In this document: positions 14,401 through 27,069 of the stretch, piece after piece
How the letters are laid out: every line of letters starts with the position of its first letter
How positions within the stretch are numbered: position 1 is the stretch's first letter
Source of the DNA: Monarcha castaneiventris obscurior
Lineage: Eukaryota > Chordata > Aves > Passeriformes > Monarchidae
NCBI GenBank assembly: GCA_026261815.1
Contig: JAMPIT010000848.1
Coordinates: 3,348,001 to 3,412,000, forward strand
Direction of reading: 5' to 3'
Length of the DNA: 64,000 nt
The notes under the pieces: model-generated
Told to the model about the DNA's origin: nothing
Databases searched by the model: none
Seen by the model: only the letters and a program-made list of their open reading frames with translations
Translations under genes and position numbers: made by a program

Positions 14401-15359
14401 GCTGAGCTGCTGCTTCCACAATTAATGTGCTTCTTTCCCCAAGCAATGCAGGATGGAAGCAACTTTCCAAAGAGAAGGAAAAGCACTTTGCACTGACAGG
14501 AGATGCAGAGGGAGATGAGGAGGCAGGGGAAGTTTGCTGTTTGGTGCCCTTAATCCTGTTATCTGTAGAAGCATGACAAAGTGGCAGTGCAACAGCTTCT
14601 GAAACAGGCGTGGAAGGAAAGGCTGTGTTCTCCTCATGCCTTTCCTTAAAAGTTAAACCAATCCTTTTCCTGTGTTATTGTGCAAGAGCTGCTTCTGCAG
14701 AGAACACAGAGTGCCTGACATTGATGACAGGCTTAGACACCTCACTCACTGCAATAGAAGTGGACACACTAAACTTTGCTCCCAGTCTCAGAGGAGAATG
14801 ATGATCCTCAGAAACCAGGACAGCTATGCAGAGCAGGGGTCTAGATCATGCTTTTTCTGGGCCTTGCATCTGGAATTTATTTATTCAGAGTAATCTTATA
14901 CTCAACAAAAGGTGCAGTGTTCATCCTGAGAAACGTGGGGCACCTTGGCTCTAAATACATTTTTTCTACTTTATTGGAGGGGAGACCTCTTCTTTTGTTC
15001 ACCCTTTCATAGTTCACCCTAAACAGAGTAAGTTCCTCAGACATTACTGCAATCTATTTGTACAAATATAATGCTAAAAATTAAAATGCACTTGGAAGGA
15101 CAGAGACAGCTTATTTTTTACATATATAATTCCAGCCCAACACTTCAGCTACAAATCCTCCAGCCTGTGGTATGAGGGCTCAGTGTAAGATGCCAACCAC
15201 CACCATCAGTGTACTTAGCTTCATCTGCCTGCTTCTGGATGCAAACAGAGAAATAATGCAATAAGCTTCTTTGCTTCAGCCACGTAAAAACATCCCCAAC
15301 CAAAAGAAAAAAGAAAAAAGGCTACCACCAAACTTGACTAATTTTTTTAAAGAAAAAGG

Positions 15360-15690
15360 CAATTTTTCACATTTTAATAGCTTTCATTCCATGTCTTAAT
15401 AAATGCATGTTTGTTGATTTGTGTAAGCATGATGTAGGATTCTGCAAATGAATGTAATCTGCAACAAGGGGATAGCTAACCACTAGCTAACACTTTTGAA
15501 TAATGAATCCCTACTGTATCAGATGGACGCTATTCATAATAATTCCTTGCTTTTCTCATTTTGTCGTGTACAGTAGCGATTAATCAATTTGCAGTGTTAT
15601 GTCACCCGCAACAAATTGCTAGCACCAAGACAAATTTATTGCTTTATGATAAAAGAACTTGTTTAGGTAGAAATAAATTAAATTTGGGGG
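15360..15690. promoter_or_regulatory. Candidate conserved non-coding element with homeodomain palindrome
   Basis: An AT-rich but non-repetitive block. It contains the perfect palindrome GATTAATC at 15578-15585, followed at once by AATTTGCAG, plus ATTTATTGC and TTTATGATAAAAG near 15636-15656 and an AACCACTAG RUNX-like word near 15479. The density of distinct TAAT/ATTA cores without low complexity is what one expects in an ancient developmental enhancer. Conservation was not tested. Confidence 0.38.
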
Positions 15691-16740
15691 TTGTTATTTG
15701 AGTTGGATGTTTACATATATGACCCATGCAGCACAGGCCAGCAGAGGTAAGGGTATCCAATTATAACACTGGTGTTTTGAGGGTAGCTCAAAGAGATGCA
15801 AAAGCAAATGGTGTGTTTGTACAGCCAACTGGTCCTTGAAGAGAGGAAGTCCTCCTGGCAGCTCTCTGTGCCATGGCTGAGGCTGTTCAGAAGAATTTGG
15901 GAGGATTATCAGGGAGCAGAGTTGTGCACTCAAGGTTCCTTCTGTGTGAAGATGGTTTGATGCACTTTGGGGGTCTAGAGGAGAAGCACCTCCCAACAAG
16001 CAACAGCTTCACAGCTCCTCTGGAGGTGGTGCTGCTTTGTGGAAGGGGCTGAGCAGGAACAGCTTTGAAGGGAACAGCCAGGGAGCTCTGGTTGCCCTTC
16101 CCTGCAGCCCAAGAACCGCCCAGGCACGAGCAGCAGACAAAGGTTTGGTGCTGGATGCCAAGTGCTCCCCGTCTGCTTGTGCTCCAGAGCTGGATGCAGC
16201 CTTGGGACTCCTTCCCAAGGCACTGGGAGGAGGTGGGCAGCCTCGAGGCTGCAAGGGCTAATCAACTTCTAGCACTCAAAATGCCCAGTTTGCTGCCTTT
16301 AATTCATATTTTTTAAATATCTTTTTAGTTTCCTTCAGCCTTTGACAGGCTCCAATCTCATATTAGCTGCTCCTCTGTAAATCTTACTTTTGCTCTTGCT
16401 TTCTCCTTCCCCCTGCTGCAGAAATCACTGACTCTTTTCCCCTGTGTTAAATGCCACTGTTACTTCTCTTTCTTTGCTTATTTCTTCCACTCTTCGCTTT
16501 TTCTCATTTCTCGTATTCCTGACCAGGCATTTTCTGTAGCTCTGGATAATACCTCTCCCTTCCCTGCTACTCCCTACTAATGTCCTTGTCAGGCTTCTCC
16601 TGAATCATTGCTGCACCATCCCAAAAGATGTTTAACTGAGATTACTCCTGGCTGGAACTGCAATACCGAGAAAACCCAATGTGTCAAATGGTTCCTCCAC
16701 ACTCACTGCGGGCAAGGTGACCCTGAAATCTTGGGAAAAT
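15691..16740. other. Non-coding stretch, nothing specific
   Basis: Mixed-composition intergenic sequence between a candidate enhancer and the GGAGA satellite. Open frames occur on both strands near 16000-16300 but overlap each other and show no protein signature. Confidence 0.55.
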
Positions 16741-17067
16741 GAGAGGAGAGGAGAGGAGAGGAGAGGAGAGGAGAGGAGAGGAGAGGAGAGGAGAGGAGAG
16801 GAGAGGAGAGGAGAGGAGAGGAGATGAGAGGAGAGGAGAGGAGAGGAGAGGAGAGGAGAGGAGAGGAGAGGAGAGGAGAGGAGAGGAGAGGAGAGGAGAG
16901 GAGAGGAGAGGAGAGGAGAGGAGAGGAGAGGAGAGGAGAGGAGAGGAGAGGAGAGGAGAGGAGAGGAGAGGAGATGAGAGGAGAGGAGAGGAGAGGAGAG
17001 GAGAGGAGAGGAGAGGAGAGGAGAGGAGAGGAGAGGAGAGGAGAGGAGAGGAGAGGAGAGGAGAGGG
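16741..17067 (+). repeat. Pure (GGAGA)n pentanucleotide tract, about 65 units
   Basis: An essentially perfect array of the 5-mer GGAGA/GAGAG runs for 327 bp. Only two units differ, each by a single G-to-T change at 16825 and 16975, exactly 150 bp (30 units) apart. Because 5 is not a multiple of 3 and no stop word arises, all frames on both strands stay open and give fake Arg/Glu/Gly or Leu/Ser/Pro proteins. The tract is all purine on one strand, so it is able to form triplex DNA, and it is expected to vary in length. Confidence 0.97.
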
Positions 17068-18439
17068 ATGCTCAGTGTCAGGGTGCAGAGCCGTGTCGGG
17101 GTGCAGAGCCCTTTCTCTAGAGGTGCAGGCAAACCTCACAAAGGGCTGTGGTGAATAGGGAATAAACTTCATCAAGTGCTTGTAGGTGTGTAGGGCACCA
17201 CAGCTGATTTAACTGAATTTCCCTCCATTTTTCCATTTATAACCCTGTGTGAGCACTGATCTCACAGAGAGTATCCGCACAATTTGAACATGAGTGTGGG
17301 CAGCACCTAAAAAAAAAATCATATACTCCTAAAATTCAGGCCAAATCCAAGTTTCAGCAGCCTCTGAGGGCTCCTCCAGGTTTTTGCCAGTGTAACTGGT
17401 CTCAGAGGGCTCTAATGTTAGTCAGCAACAGCACAGTAATGGGCTATTAATTAGCCAGTTTCTATCAACACCCGCAGTGCAGTTTTATTACCCATGACGG
17501 CAGCCAGCAATCTGCCCTCGGAATCAGGTGAGGGACTGTTCCTGTTTGCTGAATAATCCTCATCTCTGACAGAATCTGATGAAATCAAACCTATTCCATA
17601 CAGCTTTCTCACCACCAAATATTCCTGAATCAGGGATAAAACAAAAAATAAAAAACACAAATAATTTGTTTTAATACATGATCTCCAGGTGGTTCAAAGT
17701 CTACCACGGCCATATAAGAAAACCTACAGCAAGAGAGAGCTGGGGGGTTGTCCAAAATAATGAAGTTTTTGGTGCAAAAGAAGCTCAAGCTTCGTTATTA
17801 GTTTTTTTTAATTGCACTGTGGCAGTTTTGCTGTCACAACCCAGCCAGAGCATCACACAGATACTGTATGATATGTGGTACACTCCTCTTTGTTCCAGTG
17901 AAAGGTACAATTGGGGCATGTGGATAAACATACCCAAACTGATTTTAAATATCTGGCAATTTAGCACAGTGTTATAAACACCTCATTGCTCCTCTCTTGT
18001 TCCCCCATCTCAGAGCTGCCCCAGCTCCAAGGATTGCGCTGGATCTGCCCCAGTGTGAGAAGAGCTCCACACATCTCCCTCTGACTTAAAGCACCCCTTA
18101 TGCTGCCTAATATTCCCTTTACCAACACAAAGTGAAACATGAGGTTTGGGATATCTCTCTCTCTGTTTAAAAAGTTACATATTTCAAGCATTAACAGCTA
18201 CATTTTTAATGGATTTCTTTTTTTTAAGGAAGAGGGTAACAATAACTTTTAGACCAAAAAAGCAGGTAGAGATTAGTGAAGTACAAAGTTAGAAAATCTC
18301 AGTTTATTCAGTCAATTAATTGTCAATATTAAGTCCTATAAAATAAGTAAAAAATATGTAAAGCAGGTCTATCCTTATGAACGTAAGTGCAAAGGGGAGG
18401 ATGCTGTGTTATTCTTACAGTGAATCAATATTTTGACAA
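17068..18439. other. Non-coding stretch, nothing specific
   Basis: Intergenic sequence downstream of the pentanucleotide array. No gene, RNA or mobile element was recognised. The AT content rises toward 18200-18440, leading into a candidate regulatory block. Confidence 0.55.
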
Positions 18440-18545
18440 AGCTGATATTTACTCTCACACATTTCAAACCCTTTGATGCCCACGTGGGACTTGGCCTCAC
18501 AAACATGGGTTGCCAAATGCATATTCATTAACCTCACAATTGGCT
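18440..18545. promoter_or_regulatory. Candidate regulatory block with palindromic E-box
   Basis: The 10-bp perfect palindrome CCCACGTGGG (18479-18488) is centred on a CACGTG E-box of the kind bound by MYC/MAX, USF or clock bHLH factors. About 30 bp further on is a TGCATATTCATTAAC stretch (18517-18531) that combines an octamer-like core with a homeodomain core. An inverted-CCAAT-like ATTGG follows at 18539. The block is inferred from these clustered motifs only. Confidence 0.35.
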
Positions 18546-18553
18546 AATCCAAT

Positions 18554-18600
18554 AAAAGAAAGAAAGAAAAAGAAAGAAAGAAAAAGAAAGAAAGAAAGGA
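18554..18600 (+). repeat. (AAAG)n microsatellite
   Basis: About 47 bp of AAAG/AAAAG units followed by a short A run. It splits two stretches that look regulatory, and its length is likely to vary among individuals. Confidence 0.9.
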
Positions 18601-18609
18601 AAAAAACCC

Positions 18610-19010
18610 CCACCAATGCCCTGGTAGCATGCTTATGGAGTCATTTATTGTAAACATGATCCAAGTGGCTCATTCCAGATGTGCTACTAAAAGCTTAAAA
18701 ACCACTGGCATTGCTTAGCCCCAAGTCAAATCCTGCACAAAGAAGGAGCCTTCAGGCCAAGCCAAATGGAAAAAGGGAATTAGAAGGATGTTACTCATTC
18801 ATTACTGCCACTTTAATCACTTAGAGGTCCAATTAAGTATAAATCATTAGTATTAAGTTACTTTATCCAGGACTCCTTATAACACACATGACTGGATTTG
18901 GAGGGCTCTCGGTGGCTAGATGGAGCGTGAGCTGAAAAAGGCAGTCAGATGTTGGGTTCCCCCCTCCCTTTCCCTTTCCCCCTTGCTATGAAATTGATAA
19001 ATGAAGGCTG
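18610..19010. promoter_or_regulatory. Candidate conserved non-coding element
   Basis: Non-repetitive sequence with a forkhead-like TGTAAAC core (18649-18655), several homeodomain-type cores (AATTAAG near 18831, ATCATTAGTATTAAG near 18843-18857) and little CpG. The texture resembles vertebrate developmental enhancers. It lies about 19 kb upstream of the MAFB start site. No alignment was possible, so the call is an inference. Confidence 0.33.
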
Positions 19011-19439
19011 CATTCTAGGTGCAGCAGTAATTTCTGTAGTGCAGTCAAGTGCTAGGTCCCTTGTCTCCTCCAAGCAATGAGGCCACCATCCCCTTTAATG
19101 CCTGAGCCTTCCCCTGGGCTGCCCAAGGGCCAGACCAGAACCAGGCACGGTTTCATTTCCATGCACAAATCCCCAGGGCAGGAACCCTTTATTCATTAAC
19201 GGATCCATCCTTTTCTCAGGAAGGAGGCGGAGGGAATAGAAAAGTCGGGAGAGAAAGTGGCTTTCATCCCTTTCCTGCTCTCTGCCTGCTGTTACTGCCT
19301 GAATCTCTCCTGAGGAGCAAAGAGACTTTGGGGCACGTGAAAAAAAAGGTGCAATAGCATCTTCTAAGGTCCTTTCCTCTTCTCTGCTCTTCCTCTTCCC
19401 CCCCATCTTCCCTGGGATAAAATTTCCCCAGCGGCCCAG

Positions 19440-19900
19440 ATCACTGTCTGGGAAGCATATTTCCTTCTAATCGGTTTTACAGCTCTTTTAGAGTAATATG
19501 TCAGATCATTTTCTCCATATACATAGTTAATGAAAGTAACCCTACAAATTCATTTTAAATAGATGGAAGTTGTTATAACCCTGATCTGGAATTTATTACA
19601 TTCATTACAATCTTGCTGAAGTAGGTAATGTAATGGACTATTACTTTTATTATCTTTTTAATCCCTCAAAATTATTAGGAACTGACTAATATTTGGCATC
19701 ACCCTGTTAATGTTTAAACAGAAATTGATATCTTCATTCATCTAATAAATGATAGGATCTTTTTTCTGCAAAAGAACTAAAGCTGGTGACTCTTTTTTTA
19801 AACCGAACTCGGCCAAAAGATTTCTAAGTAAAATCTTAAACTGACAACACAATAATTTTATTAAATCAGCTCTTTTATCAGGTTATGAGAACATTTCCCA
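19440..19900. promoter_or_regulatory. Candidate conserved non-coding element, AT-rich
   Basis: An AT-rich but non-repetitive block with many homeodomain cores (AGTTAATGAAAG near 19527, TTAATGTTTAAAC near 19707, CTAATAAATGATAGG near 19742) and the GC-containing word CCGAACTCGGCC at 19803-19814 inside AT-rich surroundings. GTTAATGTTTAAAC also resembles a loose HNF1/forkhead site. The interpretation as an enhancer is by texture only. Confidence 0.33.
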
Positions 19901-22900
19901 GAACATTTGCATGACTCCTGACTGCCCAGAGAGCAGTCAGGGCCCTATCAGTTTCTGTGAGGGACGGATTCAGATTTTATTTCAGCGGTCAGCCCTTTGA
20001 TCCAGCTTTTTGCCTGCTGACCAACAGAAGCAAAGCCCCTCCCAGTCAAGATAAACTTTCTTACACTCAGGAGCAGTATTTGTCAAGGCTTTACACTGGC
20101 CTCCCCACACCATCACTTTCCTGTACCTGTTTTTAACACAATGTTCAGCCCCACCTCTCTGATACCCAGCAGGACGTGGTGTGCAATTCACAACACAAAG
20201 GTACAGGTGCTTCCTCCTCCTCTCCCTCGCTCCCTGGTAGCGATGCTTGCAAGTTCACAGAGTGCATTTCCTTTGGCACTGGGGTAAGAGGCCGGGCATT
20301 GCATCACCCATCGCTAGCTTAAGGAGCCCTGGGGCTGTTCCAGGGTGACAGAAGTGAGGACAAACACGTGGTAGGAGCCGTGCAGGGCCCATGTGTGCTC
20401 ACACGTGTGTGCACAGAGTGCAGCCCTGCACTGAGCACCGCAGCCTGGGCAAGGGCAAAAGCTCTGTCTGGAAGGACCGAGGTGCAGCCTCGTGCTGGGC
20501 ACGATGTCCCTTGGGGCCCTGACCTCTCCACCAGAAGATAGGGACTGCATTAAAGCCCTCACCTGCCCGAGCTGCTGGTATCTTGCCTGGAATCTTGCCA
20601 GGCTGTGTACGCCCTGGTCTGCTCCAGAGAAGCTCCCTGCTCCCGGGGAGGTTGTTGGTGTTCCGCTGCAGATGCAGTGTGAAAAGGACAAGAGCAGGGG
20701 GCTGCCATTTTCCACGAGTCCCAGTAAACTGGGACCGGTGTCACTGATCATCAGTCGCAGTTGTGTCACTGACTCTGTCAGGAGTAGAGTTCTGCTCTAT
20801 TTGGACTGTGTTTTTGCTTTTCCATACAAAATCTGTCACCTGGACCTCACCTCTGGCTAAAGCTTCCCAGAGACATCTAAATGGCAAAGTCCCATTTTTG
20901 GGAATTATTTAGATAGAGAGAGTAACAGTGCAAACAAGTTTCTGATGGGATTAGCAAAAGCACCTCAATTTTATTTTACATTGGTGATGATGAAGCTGCT
21001 TTTGAACCTCACATAAAACACCTTATTTGTACTTTTGGAAAGCTTTAGACACCTTGAAAATGAGGAGTAGAAGTCAGTTCTAAAATTGCACTAACAAACC
21101 TGGCCCTCTGGCACTGCCAGAAATGATACCCAGCATGCAACCTTTGAAAACATCCAAGTTATATTTTAATATTTTTAATCTGTATCTCACCTTACAAGTG
21201 CTATTAATATTCATTATAGATTAAGGCCAGAACAAAGATAACACAGAGTTCTTTACAGTTTCTTTGGAGTAAAAACTGTGTTTTGCAGCACAGTGCAAAT
21301 GAAAGACAAGAAAAGTTTCTTTGGACAGTAGCCCTAAAAGCCAGTTACAGGGATATATGTGTTCAGATACACTAGAAAGACCTTTTTATTAGTATATAGG
21401 TGACAAAATGCACGGAGTTGGTGGCATGATAAAAGAACTGAAGAGGGAACTCACAGCATGGTCTATTTTTAATTGAGATGAAAAATGAAAAATATAAAAA
21501 TTTAGATGCAATCCTGAAAGAGAAACATTTTCTGCAAATTGAACCAGGTGAAGTGAATATTAGATAATAGATAAATTCACAGAAGGAAAGATCCCTGAGA
21601 CAAAACATGAAATACAAGTAGACAAGTGCCAGATTTCAGTGAAAATGATGAAAATGTTAGCAGGAAGAGCCTGCTTGGACTGTGATTATGGGAGTTTTGG
21701 GAATCATGTGGAAACAACCAACCTGCAAACTTTTACCTGCAAATATTCACATATTCAGATATCACTGAGTGCCCAATATTGGAGAGTAGCTGGGGTTACA
21801 GAAGCAGCTGGGCTCTCTCTGCTGGTTATGGTGGCCCTGTGCCAGTTTGTACCAGCTAAGGATCTGTCACCAACACAATCATGTTGTGTCCTCAAATGCC
21901 CTCTCAAAGTTCAATCAGCATTTTTATCTCGTAGAACTGAACATGATGTAGGTACTGACCAGAAAAATCTCTGAATCATATTGGTGGCCTTAGCTCTTAG
22001 ACCTGACAGCCACAAAAGATGTGGCAGAAAGATGCTATTTCCTGGGACCTCTGTACTCCTAACTACATTTTTAAAATATGTTCCCTTTATGTCTCCCTAC
22101 AATCATAAAAAAATAAAGAAATGACTGGATTTTGGTGGCTGGTTCACAGAAAATCAAGTCTTTTAGATGCACATTAGAACCAATAATTTCTTGTCTCACA
22201 TAAATACTGTCCCTGCTTTATGATCTGCTGCTGAGGTGGAGTAAAAGGAGAAGAGAAAAAGAAGAAAAAGATTCCCTTTTTTTTTTTTTTATTCCAAATA
22301 CTGCTTTAATAAGACTGAAAGTCTCTCTTTTTCTCTCCTTGCAGCCCTACAGCAAATAAATGGAGGTGTCAGCCCAACACCCTTGTAGGTTTAAACTGAA
22401 TGGAAGTGTCCTTTTGAAAAGCTTGTTCTGTCTGACAGTCCTGAATGTGCTCCTATTGCAGTTCCTTTGAACACCCATCTTTTCTGTGTTGGTGCTCTGC
22501 TGACATGGCTTTTCGTTGAGTTAAAGATTAACAGAGTGCTGCTGAATGACAGGACTTTGTGATAACTTAATTGCATGAAATGTAGTTGTTCCTATGCAAA
22601 TCAGAGTGTAATTGGTCACTAAGAAATTACTCTCCCTGTATAAAGATGGCAAAATGGATTTTGGACACACGTGGGGAATGATCTGTTACCTTTTATCATA
22701 CTGAAAAACATAGTTCATAGTTTTTATGATGAGCGTAAGACATGCATTTCATGCCATGAAAGTATTTGATTATGTACATTAAATATCAAGTCTTGGAGCT
22801 CTAAAGCCTCCTTCATTTTAAGTGTATTTTAACTGCTGGCATTGGAATTAACATAACAATGTGGGAGCTCTGCAATAGATTCATAAATTGTGAATCCCAA

Positions 22901-23689
22901 TGGACATACCTTGCAAAGGTCCCATGGTATTTACCAGCCAGAGAAGACATGGCAGAAACTCTTTTAAATGAGAAAACACTGAAGAAGCTCCCTGAAATGG
23001 TTTCTTTATTACAACTAGGTTTGGGTAAGGGTAAGTACAGGATTATAACATCATCTAAAAGGATATCATAAACCAGACAGGAAAATGATACTATAATCAC
23101 AGAAAGGGGACCACTTCAGGGCAATTGCTGCAGCTCTGACTGCAAGTCTATGCTAAAGAGCAAATGAAAAAACAAGTTTAAGAACTAAAGAGGTGTGTGA
23201 TGACCACACCATTACCAAACTGTTTAGCACTTCACCTTAAACAACAGCAGGGTATCATAAACCGAATTACGTGAGCTAAGCCCTGTCTTGTGTGGAAAGA
23301 GTGCAATTACAGCACATCCCATCCTTCTCCCCGGTGTTTGGCTGCAGAGGCTCAACACTTTAGGAATGCTAAAGCACAACGGAATGGAAATGGTATTGGA
23401 ACAGAAAGAGCCTCCCGAAATGAACTGTACGCAGCCCGTTGTGTTGGCATGATTGATACTGGAGCATGTAGGTGTAATGAAACTGATGCTGTCTCTTCTG
23501 CACCTGTGATTTATTGAGTACAAATTTAAGATGAGAAAAGGCCCCATACCAGGAGCTGCATCTTCCCCCTCAAAGAGGGTATGGTCATCCATCACCAGCC
23601 ATTGCAAAAGGCCCAATAGTGAGCGGCTCATCAGATGAGCCAATAGTCTCTTTGTTGGGATTCCTAACAAGTGTTGGATCAGCAAAAGT
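19901..23689. other. Non-coding stretch, upstream desert segment
   Basis: No gene is supported. The region 20000-20800 is moderately GC-rich and yields overlapping open frames on both strands without any family signature. A T run lies at about 22278-22291. The AT-rich sequence 21000-23200 is intergenic in texture. Small exons of a non-coding transcript cannot be ruled out. Confidence 0.55.
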
Positions 23690-23900
23690 CTATTTAGGCT
23701 GGTGGACCTTTCAGGACCAATTTGTAGTGGGTCACTGATTCTGCTAGTGTATTATCTTCTTTACTACTAGTACCAGTTGGGCAAGCAGCAAAGATTAATG
23801 ATTTTAGCTGCCGACTGTTTGTGGCAATCTACTGCTTCTGGACCAAAGATTAAGATTTTTTTGTGCTTTACTAGAAAGGACACACCTTTTATCTGGGACC
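23690..23900. promoter_or_regulatory. Candidate enhancer with duplicated CAAAGATTAA word
   Basis: The 10-mer CAAAGATTAA occurs twice, at 23789-23798 and 23844-23853, 55 bp apart in the same orientation. It joins a TCF/LEF-like CAAAG half to a homeodomain ATTA core. The block also has ACTACTAGTACCAG and TTTGTGGCAATC words and no simple repeat. This spacing and repetition suggests a regulatory module rather than chance. Confidence 0.35.
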
Positions 23901-24733
23901 CATTTTTTATTTGCTGAGTTCTGTACAAATGCTAAAAGAAAAATAAAATAATGGGCACCTCAGTTGCCTTTTTAATGGCAATAAAAGGGATTTTTGCTGG
24001 TGCATAGCACAACAGAATAGGGTTTTGAAAAGGAATGATAAAACTGAAAGCTGAGAGTCAGTTTTGTCCTCATTGGGCTACAGAATATGGCAGAGCACAA
24101 GTCTCTGCCTCATCCCTCAATACACAGTGCTGGAGAAATTCCAAGATCTCCCTACTTTTTTAAAAGAAGGGGAATGAGGGAAATGTGACTCTCTACAGCA
24201 AGAGCTTGTTTTCCAGGTTCATATTTCATTATTTCTCATAGCAGAAATTCCCATTATAATGGCCTTAGCCATGGTGCAAAATAACTCAAATCCATCCCAG
24301 GAACCTGAATCTGTGCGGGGATCCCTTGGCTTCTGGGGAGTTCCTGGGATGCTGAGTGGCTTTGGCCACTTTTGGAGCCAGTTTCTCTGCAAGAGAATCA
24401 GAAACAAGGATGTTGTGACTGTATTATCATGGCAGAACTATATGAGACACTGACTGACAACATCTAAGAAAGGAAACAAGGTGTGGGAGAGACTTTGATT
24501 TAGCATGTCTTTTCAGATATGTTATCAAATGAGATGTTATCTCACTAGCCCAGTAGTAAACTCATGTTCCAAGCTCAAGGGGTTGGACAGCAGGACTCTG
24601 GGCAATTCTAGAGAAATGCCACTGGCTCCTTAGAAGAAGATGAGACCTGGTCTGCTCAGCTCCCTGGGCAAACCCCTGCCGAAGAAATTAGAAGTGGAAA
24701 TATAATTACAACTCTGCTGCTGGAAATGAGAAA

Positions 24734-24781
24734 GGTAAAAGAATCCTAAAAAGGGTATAAGAATCCTAAAAAGAGTAAAAG
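24734..24781 (+). repeat. 20-bp tandem duplication, about 2.4 copies
   Basis: GGTAAAAGAATCCTAAAAAG is followed directly by a copy with one change (GGTATAAG...), then by the first 8 bases of a third copy. It looks like a recent slippage or unequal-exchange event. Confidence 0.85.
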
Positions 24782-27069
24782 ACGCCCAAACTGCAGCACT
24801 TCTAAAAATTCTTGTCCAAGTTTTCTTTATCAGTATTATTTGCCTGTTCCAGGGTGATTTGCCAGAAGCTTCCCGCCAGCTGTAGGGAGACAAAGAACAG
24901 GTCAGCAGAAGGATGTGAGCAACCAGGAATGAGAGAATGCTACAGAAAGCAGTGCAATTCCTGCAGGAATTCATCTCCACAGAGGCCTTCGGCTGCAGAG
25001 GGACCAGGACTTGTGGGTGAGCTCAGGGACGTCCTGTGCACCCCTGGAAAGTTAAAGACATGGCACAGGAGTGTTTCCAAAGGAAAGCTCAGGATTTTCC
25101 CTCAACTGAAAAACAGGACAAAGCACCCGAGTGTGTGAAAAATGCACTCATCAAGGATCTAATTTTTAAAAGGAAGAGTTGTATAAATGACCTAATAAAA
25201 AGTGATCTAATTGTTTCCGCAACTGCTTCTGAAATTGCCAGGGCCTTTTCTCCTTGCTTGTCATTGTTCCTGGAGTCATAAATCACGACCCGGGAGATCA
25301 CTCAGCTCCTGACAATCTGCAGCCATACTACCAGGTCTCGTGTTCAGCCAGGCCACGAGCACTGACAAGCTGTTACTTAAGCAGCTGACAGGTTCAAAAT
25401 AGCACAAACTACAAGGATTTCGCCAAGTAAAGAGATTTTAATTTATTTTTTACGTGCTTGTCTTCTGCCCCTGTCATAAGCACTGTCAGAAAACATGGTA
25501 CTGCCCTGTAGGTGCTGCAAATTCCCATTATGACATCTAACATGAATATGTATTTTCCACTGTGCTGTTTCTTTAAATATTGATGCAATTTCATAAGGCA
25601 GGTAAAGTTCTCTAGTTTTGAAGGGCGTTTATTAAAAAAAGTCTTCCATGTGTTAGATGGAGGGTGTTCTCCTACTTCAACTGCTGAAATAGGCTTTTGT
25701 CAAAAAAGAAAACCACAGAAAGATGACATCTGCAACTCACACCTTCAAATTTTCTGGTGGCCATCTCTCTGGATTTGCCCTTGGTGGCACTTGGATGCTT
25801 GGTTCCCTGGGAGCGAGGTGCTGGAGCCAGGGCTGCCCTGCTTGGGATCAGCAGGGAAAGCCACTCGTCCTGTTCAGCTGCCAGAGCAGTGGTGGTGGAG
25901 CAAAGCAAACAGCATTACTGGCCACAAAGACAGGGCGATGACAGACATGTTTTAAATCCCAGCTACCCAAACAACAGTAGGTGTTTCACAAATGGGATCC
26001 TTCGCCTGACAAACGCCCTTCTCTCTTTTGTTCCTCAAAAAAAAATTGAGCTTGCCCATTTTGCAGCTGTATCCCATTCCCTGGTCAGCCTTGCAAATGT
26101 GTTTTGACATTGCTCAGTGAACCTGGGCCATATTTTAAACACACAGTTATGGAAACTGGAGTGCATCCAGCACTGCAAAACACCACGCTGGAATTTCTTC
26201 TCTCGTATCAACAGCAGAAAATGCCCTTACTAAACCACTTCACAAATAATCACACAATTCATAAAGTTCAGACTCATTCCTCTAGGAAGTCTCTTGGATT
26301 TAATGACATTAAACAACAAATTTGATGGTAGATACTAAGCAGAACCCCTAACCAAACCAATTTGGCAGTCATTCCTTTTGGGATGGTCATCCCACGGGCT
26401 GCAGCTTCTTTCTTTGAAGGAACTCTCCCATGCCCAGGGAAAGTAATAAAACCAGTTTTTTCAATGAATCATCAGGAGGTGACCTAACCTTTGCTCAGAA
26501 AGAACAAGCACCTGACAGAAAGTTGGGGCCGAGGAATCAACCTTCCTGACCCATGCAAGAGATACCAAGAATTGAATTAATAACCGGGCATTGGCAAGGG
26601 CAGAGCAGGTGTGGTGGTGAACCTCTCACTCAGCTCCACTGGGAATTAAATGGGGAGTTACCTATGGGGAGTAAAAGTTGGACAAATTTCTCCATAGTTG
26701 GAGAAGTGAAAAAAAGGAAAGGGAAAAAGGATTGTAGTAATCTCATTGTGCAATGTCTTGGGGTTTCTTTGGGGTTTTTTGTCCTCCAAACACAATTTTG
26801 GCCTGGTTTCATGAAGCCCTGGTGCACAAGCAGAGGACACTGGTGGGCAGTGTGCTGGGAAGGGGCCAAGCACTGAGCTTAGACTTCTCCAAAGCATTGG
26901 CTGGAGAGCAAAGCCAAGCAACTCCTCATGGCCAGGAATGGGAGTATATACTTATGGGAGAGCTGCAGGTTGCAGGACAGTTTCCTGTGCCCTCCCAGCT
27001 CAGGTACAGAAGAAAATTTTGCCTGCAGATAAATCCATTGAAAGTCAAGTCCTCCTGCTCAGTGTAGTA

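Larger units (their letters stand above)
6011..15355. other. Upstream non-coding desert, segment 2
   Basis: No gene is supported in this 9.3-kb stretch. Open frames are at most about 130 codons, occur on both strands and show no family signature. It contains a CTCF-like motif (8358-8375), a degenerate CCTATTCC low-complexity patch (about 11325-11415), a T run (11668-11682) and otherwise unremarkable intergenic sequence. AT-rich patches near 7080-7300 and 14100-14300 could hold regulatory sites, but nothing specific stands out. Confidence 0.6.

Noticed and set aside
16632..17175. Leu/Ser/Pro and Arg/Glu/Gly repeat 'proteins' at 16.7 kb
   Set aside because: Pure translation of the (GGAGA)n array, open in all frames.
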